From Bilabrum cf. latius (Eukaryota > Bigyra: Bicosoecida > Bigyra > Bicosoecida): 64,000 nt of DNA. The number at the start of each line of letters is the position of its first letter. The stretch's first letter is position 1. This document shows positions 34,155 through 46,720 of the stretch, in pieces. The translations under genes and the position numbers were made by a program. The stretch spans positions 1,550,001 to 1,614,000 of the forward strand of contig OZ237736.1 of NCBI GenBank assembly GCA_965178125.1. The letters run 5' to 3'. The notes under the pieces are model-generated. The model saw only the letters and a program-made list of their open reading frames with translations. It had not been told where the DNA came from and did not search any database.

Positions 34155-36980
34155 ATGCTCCGAGATACAGCACTAGCTGTTTGTGCATTGGTATATGTGT
34201 GTAGTAGTTAGGCTGTTGCTGCTGCAGGTACCAGCCTAGGCTCGCTTGTGGACACAAGGATAGGAACCGGGGGTTTGGCATTCGGGGTAGGCTCGACCAA
34301 CCCTGGGCCGCAGTGGCCGTTTGGAGCCATGAGACTCGGCCCAGACACGGCGGTTGGACCCGATCTGGGTGCTTTCGGGGGATACTACTACGATGATCCG
34401 ATCGGGATCAAAGCATTCTCCCACACCCACATGGTTGGATCCGGGGCTGGCGATTACGGGAATTTTGGCGTCATGGTGCAGCGCAGTGCCATCACCGATG
34501 ACCTGATAACATCATACGGTGGCGCTCTGAACCACTCTCTGGAAGTGGCAGAGCCTGGATTCTACAGCATCGAGTTTCTCAAGTTGCAGGCTGCAGCGGA
34601 GACCACTGTGTCGGGGCCGTGGGCAGGTATCCACCGCTACAATTGCAGTACGCAGGCAAGCGCAGGTTCAGAACCTTGCACTTTATTGCTGGACGCATGC
34701 CACACGACGGCTCGCAACCAAGACGGTGCCTGCAAGGCCGGCAACATATCGACCTTTTCGCCCGTGAGCAGCTCGGAGGCGCGAGTGCTCGAAGCGAGCT
34801 CTTCCATTCTGTTATCGGGCTCGCTTTCGGGGCGCTCACCTATCGGCGGCGTCTGGGTGCACGGCTATTTCCGGCTCGAGGTGCAGGGGGGAGGTTCGAT
34901 CGAGGGCTCGGTGTGGTCCAACGGGAGCGCGCGGGCCGCCCCCGTGTCCGGTCCCCAGGTGGTGGAAGAGGTGACTGGCAATTCCTTGGGTGCTGGGGTG
35001 TCGGTGCAGCCCGCAGTTGCAGGTAGGGAGCATGCAGCTGCCACCTCCCAGGGCGGCGTCCTTCGGGCCGGCAGGGGCGACACTGCCAGCGGCCGGGACA
35101 GAGGCACACCACTGGCAGCAGGGGTGCAATTCACGCTCCGGGTCGGCATCAGCTTCATCTCCGTGGCGGGCGCCAAGCGGAACCTGGAGGCGGAGCAGGC
35201 ACTCAGCACGGGCGATGGCGAGGGCGAGGGCGAGGCGGCAGCCGGCGCCACGGCTTCTTGGCTCTCCTTCGAGGCGGCCCGCGCCGCTGCTGCCGATGCC
35301 TGGGAGGAGAGGCTTCAGAGGGTCAGGGTGCAGCCCACTGCAGGGGGCGGGATCAGGGCCAGGACTGCCAGCGGCACCGTGGAGCAGTCCTCCGATGAGC
35401 TGCAGAGGGTGCTGTACGCTGCGCTGTACCGTGCGCACATGGCCCCAACGATCTTCTCCGAGCACGACGGGAGGTACATGTCCATGGGTGGTTCTGTGGA
35501 GCAGTGGGAGGGGCCTCCTTCCTGCATTGAGGGCGTCAAGAGCTGGTACAGGACGGACATGTCTCTGTGGGACATCCACCGCACGCAGACCGCACTCCTC
35601 TCCCTCCTGGCCCCCTCCGATTCGCTCGACGTCAGCTCTAGCCTGCTGCAGATGAGGGAGGACGGGGGCAGGCTGCCTCGGTGGCCGCTTGCTAACGTGT
35701 ACACGGGCTGCATGGTGGGCTCGCACGCCATCCAGGTGCTGTCGGACGCCGCAGGCAAGGGCCTGCTCGCTCAGCAGCAAGTGCTCCGCGCGTGCTCGGT
35801 CGCAGCCGAGGCAGCCGACTCACAGGCAGCAGAGGGCGGGGCGCAGAGCTACCAGGCCCTCGGCTACATCCCCAGCGAGCGGAACCAAAGGGGCGCCGCG
35901 GTGACTCTGGACTACTCGTACGATGACGCGGCCGCGGGTTGGATCTGCGCTCTGGCAAACGACACCGCCAACAGCTCTCGGCTGCAGCGGAGATCGGGCA
36001 ACTACCGCAACGTGTTCGCGTACAGCATGCTGCTGGACGAGGGACAGCCGTTTCCGTGCCCCCGGAGCCAGAACGGGAGCTTCGACTGCCCCTTGGATCC
36101 CACGCTGCAGTACCCCCTGGAGACGCACTACGTAGAGGGCGATGCGTGGAACTACCGCTGGTTCGTGCTGCACGACATGGAAGGGCTGGTCGACCTCTTC
36201 GTGCCACCCGGGAGCAACGAGACGCACGAGGAGCGGGCGAGGGCCTTCGTGGAGCAGCTTGACACGTACATGAACCGCACCCAGGACTGGCCGCTGGGCA
36301 ACGCGCTGCCCAACCCCTACTACTGGGGTGGCAACGAGCCCGTGCTGGCCAACGCCTGGCAGTTCGCGCAGGCCTCGCCGTTGAACGCCTCGCTCACGCA
36401 GGCCTGGAGCAGATACTTTGCGATCCAGCTGTACAACACCGAGGCCAGCGGGGTGCCCGGCAACGACGACTATGGGACCATGTCTGCCTGGCTCGTGTGG
36501 ACGCACCTGGGTCTGTTCCCTGTGGCAGGCACGGACCGGTTCGTTCTGGGTGCCCCGGCCTTCGCCAACGCCAGCCTGGTCCTACCCGCGGAGGAGGCCG
36601 CGCTGGCCCTGGGAGCCCTCGTGCGGGAGCGGCTGGGGAACAGCGAGAGAGGCTCTGGTGAGGGGCCTACCCCGTCGATGGGGGACGCGATGCGCGCCGT
36701 GCGGGGGTACGCGGAATGCCTCACGGGCTCCGATCGCGGGGAGCTTGAGGTGCTCCGCATCGTGGCGAAGGGGGCCTCCATCGATGCCCCCTTCGTCCGG
36801 TCCGCCAGCATCAACGGCCAGCCGCTCCATACACCAGGTGTGACGAATGCTCAGCTTCTCGGCGGAGCGGCCGATGCGGTGGCGGCGTTCCAGCGCAGCG
36901 GCGCGTGCGACGTTGCGGCGGAGCCTCCCGTCCTGGCTATGGCCATGGCGAGCGAGCCCGCCGCATGGAGCGCGCAGTGA
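34155..36980 (+). CDS. GH92-family alpha-mannosidase, secreted
   Basis: Ca2+-dependent exo-alpha-mannosidase family acting on mannans or N-glycans; 941 residues, TGA stop. Signal peptide MLRDTALAVCALVYVC followed by SS-TAG-AVAAAG: codon 19 is TAG (34209) and the frame then leads directly into the mature enzyme. GH92 hallmarks are DTRIGTGGLAFGVGSTNPGP, QWPFGAMRLGPDT, FSHTHMVGSG-DYGNFG, YDDAAAGWIC, the YVEGDAWNYRW motif containing the expected acid Glu, and GNDDYGTMSAWLVWTHLG. An Ala/Gly-rich insertion interrupts the N-terminal beta-sandwich around 35190-35290. Several N-glycosylation sequons are present. Upstream bases near 34020 partly resemble the start region (CCGAGATA). Confidence 0.93.
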
Positions 36981-37123
36981 CTAAAATATGCATTGCATCG
37001 ATTGCTTTGAACGGATTTGGGCGCGTCTCCGCCACAAGAGACCGCCAGACCAACTTCGGCAAGATTCACGAACCTTCGCCATGTCTTGCGTGCATTTTCG
37101 AGTTTTGGTGGCACTGTGGCAAC

Positions 37124-38074
37124 ATGGCACGTAATGCAGAGCGTTCCAATGAAATGTTAAACAAATGGGTGGCGATGAATGAGGACATGGCGAAGATTGG
37201 ACCGAAGGGGTGAGTAGAGCACGGCTTGCGTTCCGAACCGGGCGAACTTGCGCACGGTCCCGAGCAGTATCATTGTGCCACACATCCGCCTCCTTGACGC
37301 AGAAAGCGCCCGCTTGTCGCTTCTGAATGCCATCGATTAGGGGACGCGGAGCACTGGAGACGAGAAATCATTCGCGATGTCACGCGCAAGGTAGCCCAGA
37401 TTCAGAATGCCGGCCTTGGTGAGCACCGAGCCCGGGATCTGAACGACGAAATAAATCGACTGCTTCGCGAGAAAGTGCACTGGGAGAAGCGTGTGGTGGA
37501 GCTAGGAGGGCCCGACTACGCGAAAGCGTCCGGCGACCTCGCAGCCGCCGAGGGCAAGGAGCTTCCTGGCAGCGGCGGATACATGTATTTCGGCGTCATG
37601 AAGGACCTCCCGGGAATTCGAGAATTGTTTGCAGAGGAAGCGCAGCGCCGAGCCAAGCGAAAACGGGGCGACATCCTGAAGACGATCACACCCGACTACT
37701 ACGGCTGGCGAGACGACGAGGACGAGAGGCTGGCAGCCGACGAGGCCGAGGCAGAGACGGAGGCGCAGCGGAGGGCGGACGAGGAGTGGGCGGCTCTCAG
37801 GAAGTTGCACGGCTTGAGCGCGGCGCCAGGAGGGCCGTCCTCCCAGGCAGCAGCGGGCGGGGCGGGGGCCGGTGCGGGCGCCGGCGCGGGCTCCTTCGAA
37901 GGGGCAGGCATGCGGGCTCTGGCCCCTCTTCCCAGCGAGAAGGAAGTGGAAGATGCCGTGCTTCGTGCCAAGAAGCGAAAACTGCTGGAGGGACTTGGGC
38001 TTGGTGGGGCGGGAGGTGGGGCGGGCACTGCGGGAGGAGCAGGGGCAGGTGCCCAGCCTTCCATGGAATCGTGA
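37124..38074 (+). CDS. ISY1: Pre-mRNA splicing factor ISY1
   Basis: Component of the NineTeen/Prp19-associated spliceosome. Exon 1 37124-37209, intron 37210-37302 (GTGAGT donor, GACGCAG acceptor, phase 2), exon 2 37303-38074 (TGA); 285 residues. The start MARNAERSNEMLNKW matches the family, as do RPLVASEC, KVAQIQNAGLGEHRARDLND, LLREKVHWEKRVVELGGPDY, GGYMYFGVMKDLPGIRELF and DYYGWRDDED. The C-terminal third is a Gly/Ala-rich linker ending in a short basic helix. No TAG in frame. Convergent with radA, with stop codons about 100 bp apart. Confidence 0.95.
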
Positions 38075-38172
38075 TTCATGATTCTTCGAACCGTTTCTAT
38101 TCAACAAGACAACAACAAGCTATCTTTGCAACCTGTGCACATGGGCCCACGCAACTCACCTCCCCGCGTGCG

Positions 38173-40707
38173 TCACTCCTGCCCTTCCCCCGACAGGTTC
38201 ATGAGGCCCCTTCTTGACCTCCTCTTCTTCTGCGCCGCAGGCGGGGCCACGCTCTCGCCAGTCAGCAGCTGCACTGCCTCGGCCACGTCAGACACCTCGT
38301 AAACGCTGATGCCACCGGGTCCCAGCCGAGGTGCCCGCGAGCCGGCATGCCCCCACTGCTTGCCTCCCCCCTTGCCCCTGCCACCACCTCGCTGCACCTG
38401 CCCCTGCTCCTCCTCGGGCAGCGCCTCTCGCACCACCGCTAGCTCAGCACCGCTCGCACCCTCACCTACGATCTCCCGTGCGATGTCCTGCTCGATCGTC
38501 ACACCCCCGAACTCGCTCTTTCGGCCCCCGCCTACCCCTGCCCCATCCAGTCGCTGCACCTGCCCCGAGGCTCGGCCCCGGCCAGCCCCTGCCCCTGCCC
38601 CAGTCTCCCCGCCGGCAGACCCGCCGTGGCGAGGAGGTCCAGAGGCGGGCACGAGGGCCCACTGGAACCCGAGGGCAGAGGCGGCCCGCAGTCGCGCGTC
38701 CACAGCAGGCACGCGCCGCACCTCGCCCCCCAGCCCCACCTCACCGATGCACGCCACCCCCCCAGGCAGGGGCACGTCCAGCAGACTTGAGGCCACGGCC
38801 GCAGCAGCCGCCAGGTCCGTCGAGGGGTCTCTCAGCCTGAGTCCGCCCACCACGTTGAACAGCACGTCCCCTCTCCTGGGGAACAGGCCGGCGTGCTTGC
38901 CCAGCACCGCGAGCAGCAGGTGCAGCCGGTCGAGGGCCAGCCCGTGGCTCCGGTGCCGAGGGTACTCCCCCGCGGCCTGCGCCACCAGGGCCTGGACCTC
39001 CACCAGCAGGGGGCGGGTGCCCTCCAGCGGGGCCGCGACCGCCACTCCCGAGTTCCGCATGCGCGGCGCCGAGTGGATGGACCGTAGCCGGGGCTTCTTC
39101 GTGGCCCCGTCCTCGGCCTCGTCGTCCTCCGGGGCCGACAGGGACAGGAACAGCTCCGCGGGGTTGTCCACAGGGACGAGGCCCCCGCCCGTCATGGTGA
39201 GGACACCCACTTCGTCGGTCGAGCCGAAGCGGTTCTTGGTCGCACGTAGAAGCCGTGTGCTGGCCCCGCCGCCACCCTCACCGCCCCCACCCCCCATTCC
39301 CATGCCCCCGCCCCCGCTGCCCATCCACGCCGCCTCCCCCTCGAGCTGGATCACGGTGTCCACCAGGTGCTCCAGCACCTTGGGCCCCGCGACCTCGCCG
39401 CTCTTTGTCACGTGCCCCACGAGCAGAACCGGGATGCCTGTGGCCTTCGCAAGCTGCAGCAGTCGCAAGGAACATTCACGAACCTGCGTTACGGACCCGG
39501 GGGAGCTCTCCAGCTGCCTGGAGAACATGGTCTGGATGCTGTCCACTACCAGCACGCTCACTGATGGCCAGTCATTCGAGCCCTTGCCGCCTGTGCTGGT
39601 GGTGCTGCCAGCACCCCCGCCCCCACGCGCCTGTCCTGCCTCCTCCCCGTCGCTCTCTTCCTCCTCGGACTCGCTGCCGCTCTCCTCGCCCCCCTCGCTC
39701 CTTCCTCCCGCCCGCAGCACGCCGAGCACCGCATCCAGCGCGTCCTCCACGCAGGGTTCGTTCATCGCAGACACGCCCGCCAGTGCTGACCGGCCCACCC
39801 CACCGCGCCGGGGCCGATGAACCTCGTCGAAACTGGCCATTCCCGACCCCGTGCCCCCGTCCGCGCCCTGTTTGTCATGGCCACCCCCAAAGTCGTTGTG
39901 GTCGTCGTCATCCCCCAGCACCGCAGACAGCCTCATTGCCTTGTCCCTCACCTGGCCCACGCTCTCCTCGCCAGAGAGATACACGGCCGTGGCCCCGGGT
40001 CTCTTGGCGGCGCACATGATGGCCAGCTGCAGCGCGAGCGTGCTCTTGCCCACTCCCGGGCTGCCCGCCAGCAGGGTGAGCGAGCCCTTGGTGAGGCCGC
40101 CACCCAGCACGCGGTCTAGCTCCGGCTCGCCCGAGGGAAGCCTGCTTTCCTGTGGCGCGCGAGATGTGCCCCCGGAGCTAACACCGGATGCACTGTTCCC
40201 GGCAATGTGCTACCTATGCTCGTTGGCAAGAAGCAGCGGCTCCAACCGGCCTGCTTCAGTCGTGCCAGCCGCTAAGCCCCCAAGGCCGTCGCCGGAGAAG
40301 TTCCAGGATCCTTGGGGTGCATTTCGCGCCTACCCAGATTTGAATGTAGCGGATCGCTTGCCGATCGGGCTAGCGCCGCCCTGCGACCTGACAGAATCTA
40401 GAAAACCTCCCGCCGTGCCGGCCGCTGGTGCTGCGACCTTGAACTCCTTCAGGCTGCCCCACGTCCCACAGGCGCTACACTTTCCGGACCACTACACATG
40501 ATTGGCTCCGCATTCCTCGCAAACAAACTCAACTCTGTCTTTACCGCGTTTTTTGCTGCAGCTGCGGGTGGTTTGGAAGCCGCGCTGCGGCATCCGGGCG
40601 AGCGCGTGCCGTTTTGTGCGGCTTTGCCGATGCACGATCCCAGCAAGCGGTAAAAAGTGCAGACGAAAGGTCTGCACCACGAGCTATGCATGCCTTGAGA
40701 GCTTCAT
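38173..40707 (-). CDS. radA: Bacterial-type RadA/Sms recombination protein, probably organelle-targeted
   Basis: 844 residues, single frame, TGA stop. RadA is a hexameric DNA-branch-migration helicase; in eukaryotes this type normally works in plastids or mitochondria. Residues 1-55 are basic and hydrophobic (LVVQTFRLHFLPLAG, HRQSRTKRHALARM), fitting a transit peptide. The zinc finger uses C63, C66, C77 and C80. Walker A GSPGVGKST is at residues 215-223, Walker B follows VLVVDSIQTMFS, the family KNRFG motif is at about residue 490, and a Lon-like C-terminal domain follows. Acidic, Gly-rich insertions enlarge the ATPase. Four TAGs are read as Gln; one (40494-40492) precedes the zinc-finger Trp, where other RadAs carry Gln, Lys or Arg. 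Another is codon 8 in the presequence. Confidence 0.93.
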
Positions 40708-40844
40708 TGGGTTTGTGTCATTTTCTGGGAGAATACATTTGATTCCGAATATTTTCACAGATGAACACAAACGAACTTTCGCTACTAGCTCCGACCCGTT
40801 CGCGCCATGTGGCGCGGATCTAGTTATAGTGTTGACTAGAGCTC
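40708..40844. promoter_or_regulatory. Short divergent promoter region of radA and kinesin
   Basis: Only 137 bp separate the two start codons. The left half is A/T-rich. The TGA at 40833-40835 closes the kinesin frame upstream, which supports the ATG at 40845. Confidence 0.35.
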
Positions 40845-43800
40845 ATGGCAAGCTCTGCAGCGCCTTCTGCTCCTAGTATGGCATCACCACCATTTCCACG
40901 GTCATAGTTTGTTTTATCTGCTGTAGCATAGACTCCGGATGCTAGCGCTGGGTACAAGGAAGACTCGCCGCTGGGCTCCGTGCGAAAGCACACTCGCCAC
41001 TAGAAGAACATGCTCTTGGTTAAGAAGAGCTTGGACTTTTTCGAGTAGCATGTACCTTGTTAGCTGCCGGCGGACATGAAACGAGAGGAATATAAGAGCG
41101 TGATGAGTTCCTTGTCGGATGGCAGGTTCTTGCTGGAAGCCACCGAATACACGGCATCGGTCTGCTACACTAGCTTTCGCCCTGGCGCGAAGAAAATCAT
41201 GGAAGGAGACACATTCAATTGGTAAGCACGACTGCTCTTGAAGCTGATTGGTGTTCCTGTGCTCGTTGTGAAGCAGATTAGACAGATGCCGGGCTCCTCT
41301 ACGGCTGCTTCATAAACCAAAAATCTCCGAACGTCTCCGCAGGATGGACACCGTGGCGTGCGACAAGCTGAAAAGTAACGTCAGAACCGTAACTAGTTCA
41401 GACTTTAGAAGGGCGGGCCACGATGGTCTGCACAAGCTCGCCACCTACCTGGAATTTCTCCACAGGTGCGCCGTGGCTCAGTAGGCACCACCGCCGCCCA
41501 AGCCCGTGACGGGCGTGGGCAGCAGCACCAAGAAACCTCGTGCCTCGCGAATCCCAGGAGAAGAGGACACAGGCAGGGCCTCCGCCGCGTGCACGCCCTC
41601 CCACTCCAACTCCCGGGGACCCCCCCTGACGGGAGATGGGTACATGGGCCCCTTGCAGCACCACGGGGGCCCCGCGAGAGCGCCCCGGTCATTGCGCAAG
41701 GCCGGCCCTCCCTCCGCGGGAGCCAGCACTGTGGCCTCGGAGCGGTCGTGCGCCGGCCATCTGAGCTCACAGCGCCTCGCAGGCCGCATGATCCAGATGC
41801 GTGCCAGGGGCACGCCGGGGAGGATGCGGGCGGGGGCTGCGGCGGCCGAGGCGGCGGCACAGGCGCAGCGAGAGCTCGACAATGCTACTCGTCGCGCTGA
41901 GACGCTCGAGGCTGAGATGCGCTGCCTGAAGGGCGACAACGAGTCCCTCAAGCAGCAGATTCAGCGCCAGGTGGACAGCATGGCAGAGCTGAGGGGGCGG
42001 TACGAGGCGCAGTCAGAGGGGCAGGGAGCGCTGCACCAGGACTTCGCCAAGCAGGTGGAGGAGAAGGAGACGGCCCGTCAGGAGGCGAGGCAGAGGGCCC
42101 TCGAGGCGGAGGAACAGGCGGCCAAGCTGGAGACCGAGCTGGAGGACACGAGGCGCAAGCTGCACCGCAACTCGACGCGCAAGGCCGAGGCCGAGGCCGA
42201 GCTGGAGGAGGCCCAGTCGGAGGCGGAGCGGGCGCGGGCCGAGGCCAAGGACGCGCAGGAGGCCCTGAGGGTGCTGGAGACCACCATGGCGGAGGACGCC
42301 GAGAGGAGGTCCAGGAGGGAGGAGGAGGACGCCAAGCAGCTGGCCAGGCTCAGGGCGGGGGCGCAGGCGCAGTCCAAGGCGGCCCGCAGCACGGTGGAGC
42401 GCTGCCGCTCCGCGCACTCTGCGATCAAAGAGGCCGCCCAGGGCATGAGGGAGCTGGCGCAGGTGGTCAGGGCCGAGACGGCCTCTGCCTCCTCGGAGCT
42501 GGGCCGCCTGGGCCAGGCGCTGGCCGAGGCCGTGGGCCGGGCGCAGGAAGGGGCCAGGGAGGCGGACCGGCGGTTCATGCGCGAGTCCAGGGAGCGGCGA
42601 AGGGCCTTCAACCAGCTGCAGGAGCTGAAGGGGAACATCAGGGTGTTCTGCAGAGTGCGGCCCATGCTGCCGCGCGAGCAGGACAAGGGCGAGAGCGCTG
42701 TGGTGGCGACCCCCTCTGACTTCGAGATGGTCGTGGGGGCGGGGGCGGGAGCGGGGGCCGAGGACGGGGAGGAGGCCAAGGAAGGGGGCGCTGCGTCCTC
42801 TGGATCCGGGTCATCTGACCCTGCGGCAGCCACGCCATCCAAGAAGAGGACTCGCCGTCTGGGCGCGGGGGCAAGCGGGGCCGAGGGGCAGCTGCAGAAG
42901 TACGAGTTCGACCGGGTGTTCGGGCCGCAGTCGACGCAGCAGGAGGTGTACGACGAGATCAGCCCCATGGTCATGTCGGCTCTGGACGGCTTCCACGCGT
43001 GCATCTTCGCGTACGGGCAGACGGGCTCGGGCAAGACGTACACGATGCAAGGGGGCCGCGAGGGCGAGGAGCACGGCGTGTACCTCCGTTCCCTGGAGCA
43101 GCTCTTCGACGAGAGGGCCGCGCGCACGGACTCGCACGACTACGAGCTATCCGTGTCCATGGTGGAGATCTACAACGAGACGGTGAGGGACCTGCTGCAC
43201 GCGGAGTCTGCCAGGGCCGCGGCGGCGGTGGCCTCCAACGGGCCGGGGGCGCCGGGGGCGGGGAGCGCCGGTGTGGTGGACATCAAGCAGGGCCCCCACG
43301 GAGTGTACATGCCCGGGTGCACCTCGGTGCCCGTGGGATCCGCCGCTGACGTGGCGCGGGTCATGGCCCGAGGGGAGGCCTCCCGCTCGGTGGGATCGAC
43401 CGACTCGAACGCGCACTCCAGCCGCTCACACATGCTCCTGCTGGTGGACGTGACCGGCACCAGCCGGGTCAACGGTGCCATGTCCAGGGGGCGCCTCGTG
43501 CTCGTGGATCTGGCCGGCTCGGAGCGGGTGCGGAAGAGCGGGGCAGTGGGGCAGCGCATGCTGGAGGCCTAGAACATCAACCGGAGCCTGAGCGCGCTGG
43601 GAGACGTCATCGCAGCCCTGACGCACAAGCAGAAGCACATCCCGTTCCGCAACAGCAAGCTGACCTACCTGCTGCAGGACTCGCTGGGCAAGGACAACAA
43701 GGCCCTCATGATCGTCCAGGTGTCCCCCATTGCGGGGTCACAGGGGGAGACCACTTGCTCCCTCAAGTTCGCTGCCAGGGTGCGCAAGGTGGAGCAGGGC

Positions 43801-46458
43801 AAGGCCAAGAAGCACGGCGACTCCACGGAGACCATGCAGCTCAAGAGGGCCCTCAGGGAGGCCAAAGAGGCGGCCAGGAACGCGCAGCATGACGCGGATG
43901 GGCTCCGCGTGAAGCTGCAGCAGGCCGAGAAGGCCGCCACGGACGCGCAGGCCAGAGCCAAGGAGCACCAGGCCAAGGCAGCCGAGGCGCAGTCGGGCCA
44001 GCGCAGGCGCGCGGCCAAGGCAGAGGCCTCCGGGGAGAAGGAGCTCGTGCAGGCCAAGGAGGCGGCCCAGGCCGCGGCAAGGGCGCAGGCAGCCGCAGAG
44101 AAACGCGCCGCGGAGTCGGACAAGGCCGCGGCCAAGGCGCAGGGCGAGCTCGCGAAGGCCCTCGAGGCCGCCAAGAAGGCGCGCTCCAAGGCCGCGGAGG
44201 ACGCGCGCAAGGCCAAGGAGGGTGCAGCCGCCAAGGCCACCGAGGCGGGGCGGCTTGCTCGCACTCGCGCCAAGGCCGAGGCGGAGCGGCACACTCAGGA
44301 GGCGGCGGGAAGGGCCGAGGCAAAGGCCAGGGCCGCGGCCGCCGCGGAGATCCGTGAGCTGCGCGCGGCGCTGAAAAAGGCCGAGAACGAGGCCGCTGCA
44401 CTGCGCAAGCGGGTCAAGGCGGGAGGGGGCGAGGGCCAGGGCCAGGGCGTCTCGGGGCTGTCCTCCTCGGGCGGGGGCGTGTCCTCGTCCTCGCTGAATT
44501 CCAGCGCCTCGGGGTCGATCTCGGGCGTTGGCGTGGCGGCACGCACTAGGCGCACGCGGCACGCCGCGGGCCCCCCTTCCTCGTCGTCCTCGGGGGCGGG
44601 GGAGCGCGGGAGGAGTAGGCCCGCCAGGGGCCGCGCCGCTCCGGGCCCGTCCGGCAGCAGAGGTTCCGCAGATGCGCGGCGCCGGGTCCGCGACCGCTCG
44701 AACTCCAACTCCACCCCTGGCAGGCAGGCGGGGGCCTCGCCCGGGTCAGGATCCGGTCGCGGCGGGAGGCAGGCAAGCAGGACGCGCGCAGGACGGGCCG
44801 GCAGTGCGGCGTCCAGGTCCTCTGCAGGGAGCAGGACCAGAGCAAGCGCGAGCCAGAGCCGAGCGAGGGGCGTAGCTCGGACGGGTCGCACGGCAGGTGC
44901 TGCCAGCGGCGGCAAGCCCGGCACTAGGGCCGGTGCGTCTGCCAGCCGCAGCCGGGCCAAGGGGGCAGGCCGGGAGAAACGAGGCAACAGGACCGCGTCA
45001 GTGGAGTCGGAGCAAGAAGCGGAGGAGAAGGAGCAAGAGAAGGAAGCGCAGCAGCTGGAATCCGATGCTGGTACAGTTGCGGAGGTCGAGGAGGAAGATC
45101 CTGTTGATGCGAGCGCGCAAGCTGAGGTGCAACCGTCAGATGCAATCAACGACGGGGAAGAGCGTACCAAAGAGGAAGAGGAAGAGGAAGAGGAGGAGGA
45201 GGAGGAGGAGGAGGAGGATGAAAAAGGGGGAGACGCTGACGAAGCCGTTGTCAATGACGCGATTGATGAAGGTGCGGACGACAGCGACGACCTCGAGGGC
45301 ATGAGCATGGGCGGGGGCGGAGGACTGGCAGCCGCCCTCAACGACACCCTTGACATCGCCCGAGCCAAGCAGAGCAAGAAGCAGGACGAAGCAGACGAAG
45401 GCGAGGAGGAGGAGTAGGGTGAAGGTGCTCCCACTGGTGGCAGCATCTTCGGGGAACTGGAGCCTGACGCGGGCTCCCCAATGAAAGCTCCGGCAGCCGA
45501 GGCCGGCAGCGAGCAGCCTCTGCAAGGCGGGGTCGACGGAACCAAAGAAAAAGAGGGCGACGAAGATGACGACGATGACAGCGAGGACGACGATGAGTTT
45601 CGGTCCGCTGCTGACGTGTTCGGGGCAGATGCCCCCGGCACCCCCCAGGCCCAGGAGTCCGAGACCCCAGGGACCCCCGGGGCTGACTGCATGGCCTCAC
45701 CCCACCCTCGTTGGAAGCCGGGGCTCACGGAGGCGACCCCTCGCGCGCTGGCAAAGGCCCCTCAGTACGCCCAGAGGCACGCGGTAGGAGCTTCGCCTGC
45801 GGTGCGAGGCATCCTGAGGGGGGCGGAGGCGGACCAGGACCATGGCGAGGGCGAGGGCGAGGGCGAGGACGCCGCCATGGGCCTGGGAGCCAGCTCTAGC
45901 TCGTTGGGGAGGTCGCTCCGGAGAGGCGGGCCGGTAGCCGGCGCTAGCACGGGGTGCAAGTCCGCGGGGGCCATGGCAGCTGCCCTCGAGGACGAAGAGG
46001 AGGATGGAGATGAGGAGGGAGGAGAGACAGAGGAGCAGGCGGCCAGGCGCAGGCGATACGCCGCCGTGAAGAGCCCGGGCCTGGTGAAGCGTGGCAGGTC
46101 CAGGAGCGCCGGCCTTCAGCTGGGAGGGCGCGAGACGGAGGCAGCGGGGCACGAGGCGGGGCACCCATCGTCTGCCAGTGGCGCCTCGGGGCCTGGGGGG
46201 CGCAGCTGGAGCAAGCCCAGGGTGGGGGCAGGTGCCGCCGGCGGGTCCTCCTCCTCGTCCTCCTCGTCCACGTCAGCGCTGGTAGGCAGCATCCTCAAGG
46301 CGAGCAGCCGGGCGTCCTTCATGCTGTCCAGGTCCTCGAGCGCGCACCAGGCCAGGCGCGGGGCCAGGCGCAGAGAGGCGGGTGGAGCAGCCCGGGTGTC
46401 TGTGATCCAAGCAGGCGGCAAGGGCAAGGCCGGTGCAGGCCGGTCATGGCGGAAATGA
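40845..46458 (+). CDS. Kinesin-14-type motor with internal motor domain and long acidic tail
   Basis: 1,830 residues. Exon 1 40845-41221, intron 41222-41342, exon 2 41343-46458 (TGA). The N-terminal 170 residues are helical and unassigned. A coiled coil spans about 278-555. The neck/motor junction [14 protein letters not shown] (about residue 555) is the kinesin-14 signature. The P-loop [15 protein letters not shown] is near 682, switch I NAHSSRSH and switch [13 protein letters not shown] follow, then [16 protein letters not shown], the TAG being residue 869. The motor ends about 942. A coiled coil rich in Ala/Lys, an SR-rich part and acidic stretches then continue for nearly 900 residues, unlike typical kinesin-14s where the motor is C-terminal. 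There are eight TAGs: five in exon 1, then 41482, 43570 and 45415. Confidence 0.92.
43570..43572 (+). other. In-frame TAG inside the most conserved kinesin motif
   Basis: TAG lies between RMLEA and [11 protein letters not shown]. Kinesin-14 motors usually have EAQ before this NIN motif. The sequence is motor on both sides in the same frame, so neither an intron nor a gene boundary can be placed here. Confidence 0.92.
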
Positions 46459-46720
46459 TTGGCAGGCCGACGAGCGGAACGGGGAAGGGGCCGATGAGCG
46501 TGTGAATGATCATATGTGGTGAGATACGAATCCAAAAAGTACTCGACAGCACCAACAAATACATAAAATTCATCCAACGGAGAGCTGGGAGGGTCACGCG
46601 GCTCGGCAGGGCCATGCACGCAGCAGCGCAATTGGTGGGGCCTCATGCCGGCCGCGTGCCCAGCAATCCAGCAAATACCTCGATCGGACGTTCTGTTCCA
46701 CGGAATGCTAGTTGCCTTCT
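46459..46720. other. Convergent 3' region of kinesin and PP2C
   Basis: 262 bp between two TGA stops on opposite strands, A/T-richer than the genes. It presumably contains both 3' UTRs. No other feature is recognised. Confidence 0.5.

Noticed and set aside
38309-39820. 503-codon plus-strand ORF over radA
   Set aside because: Antisense shadow, Pro/Ser-rich; the minus strand carries clear RadA motifs.
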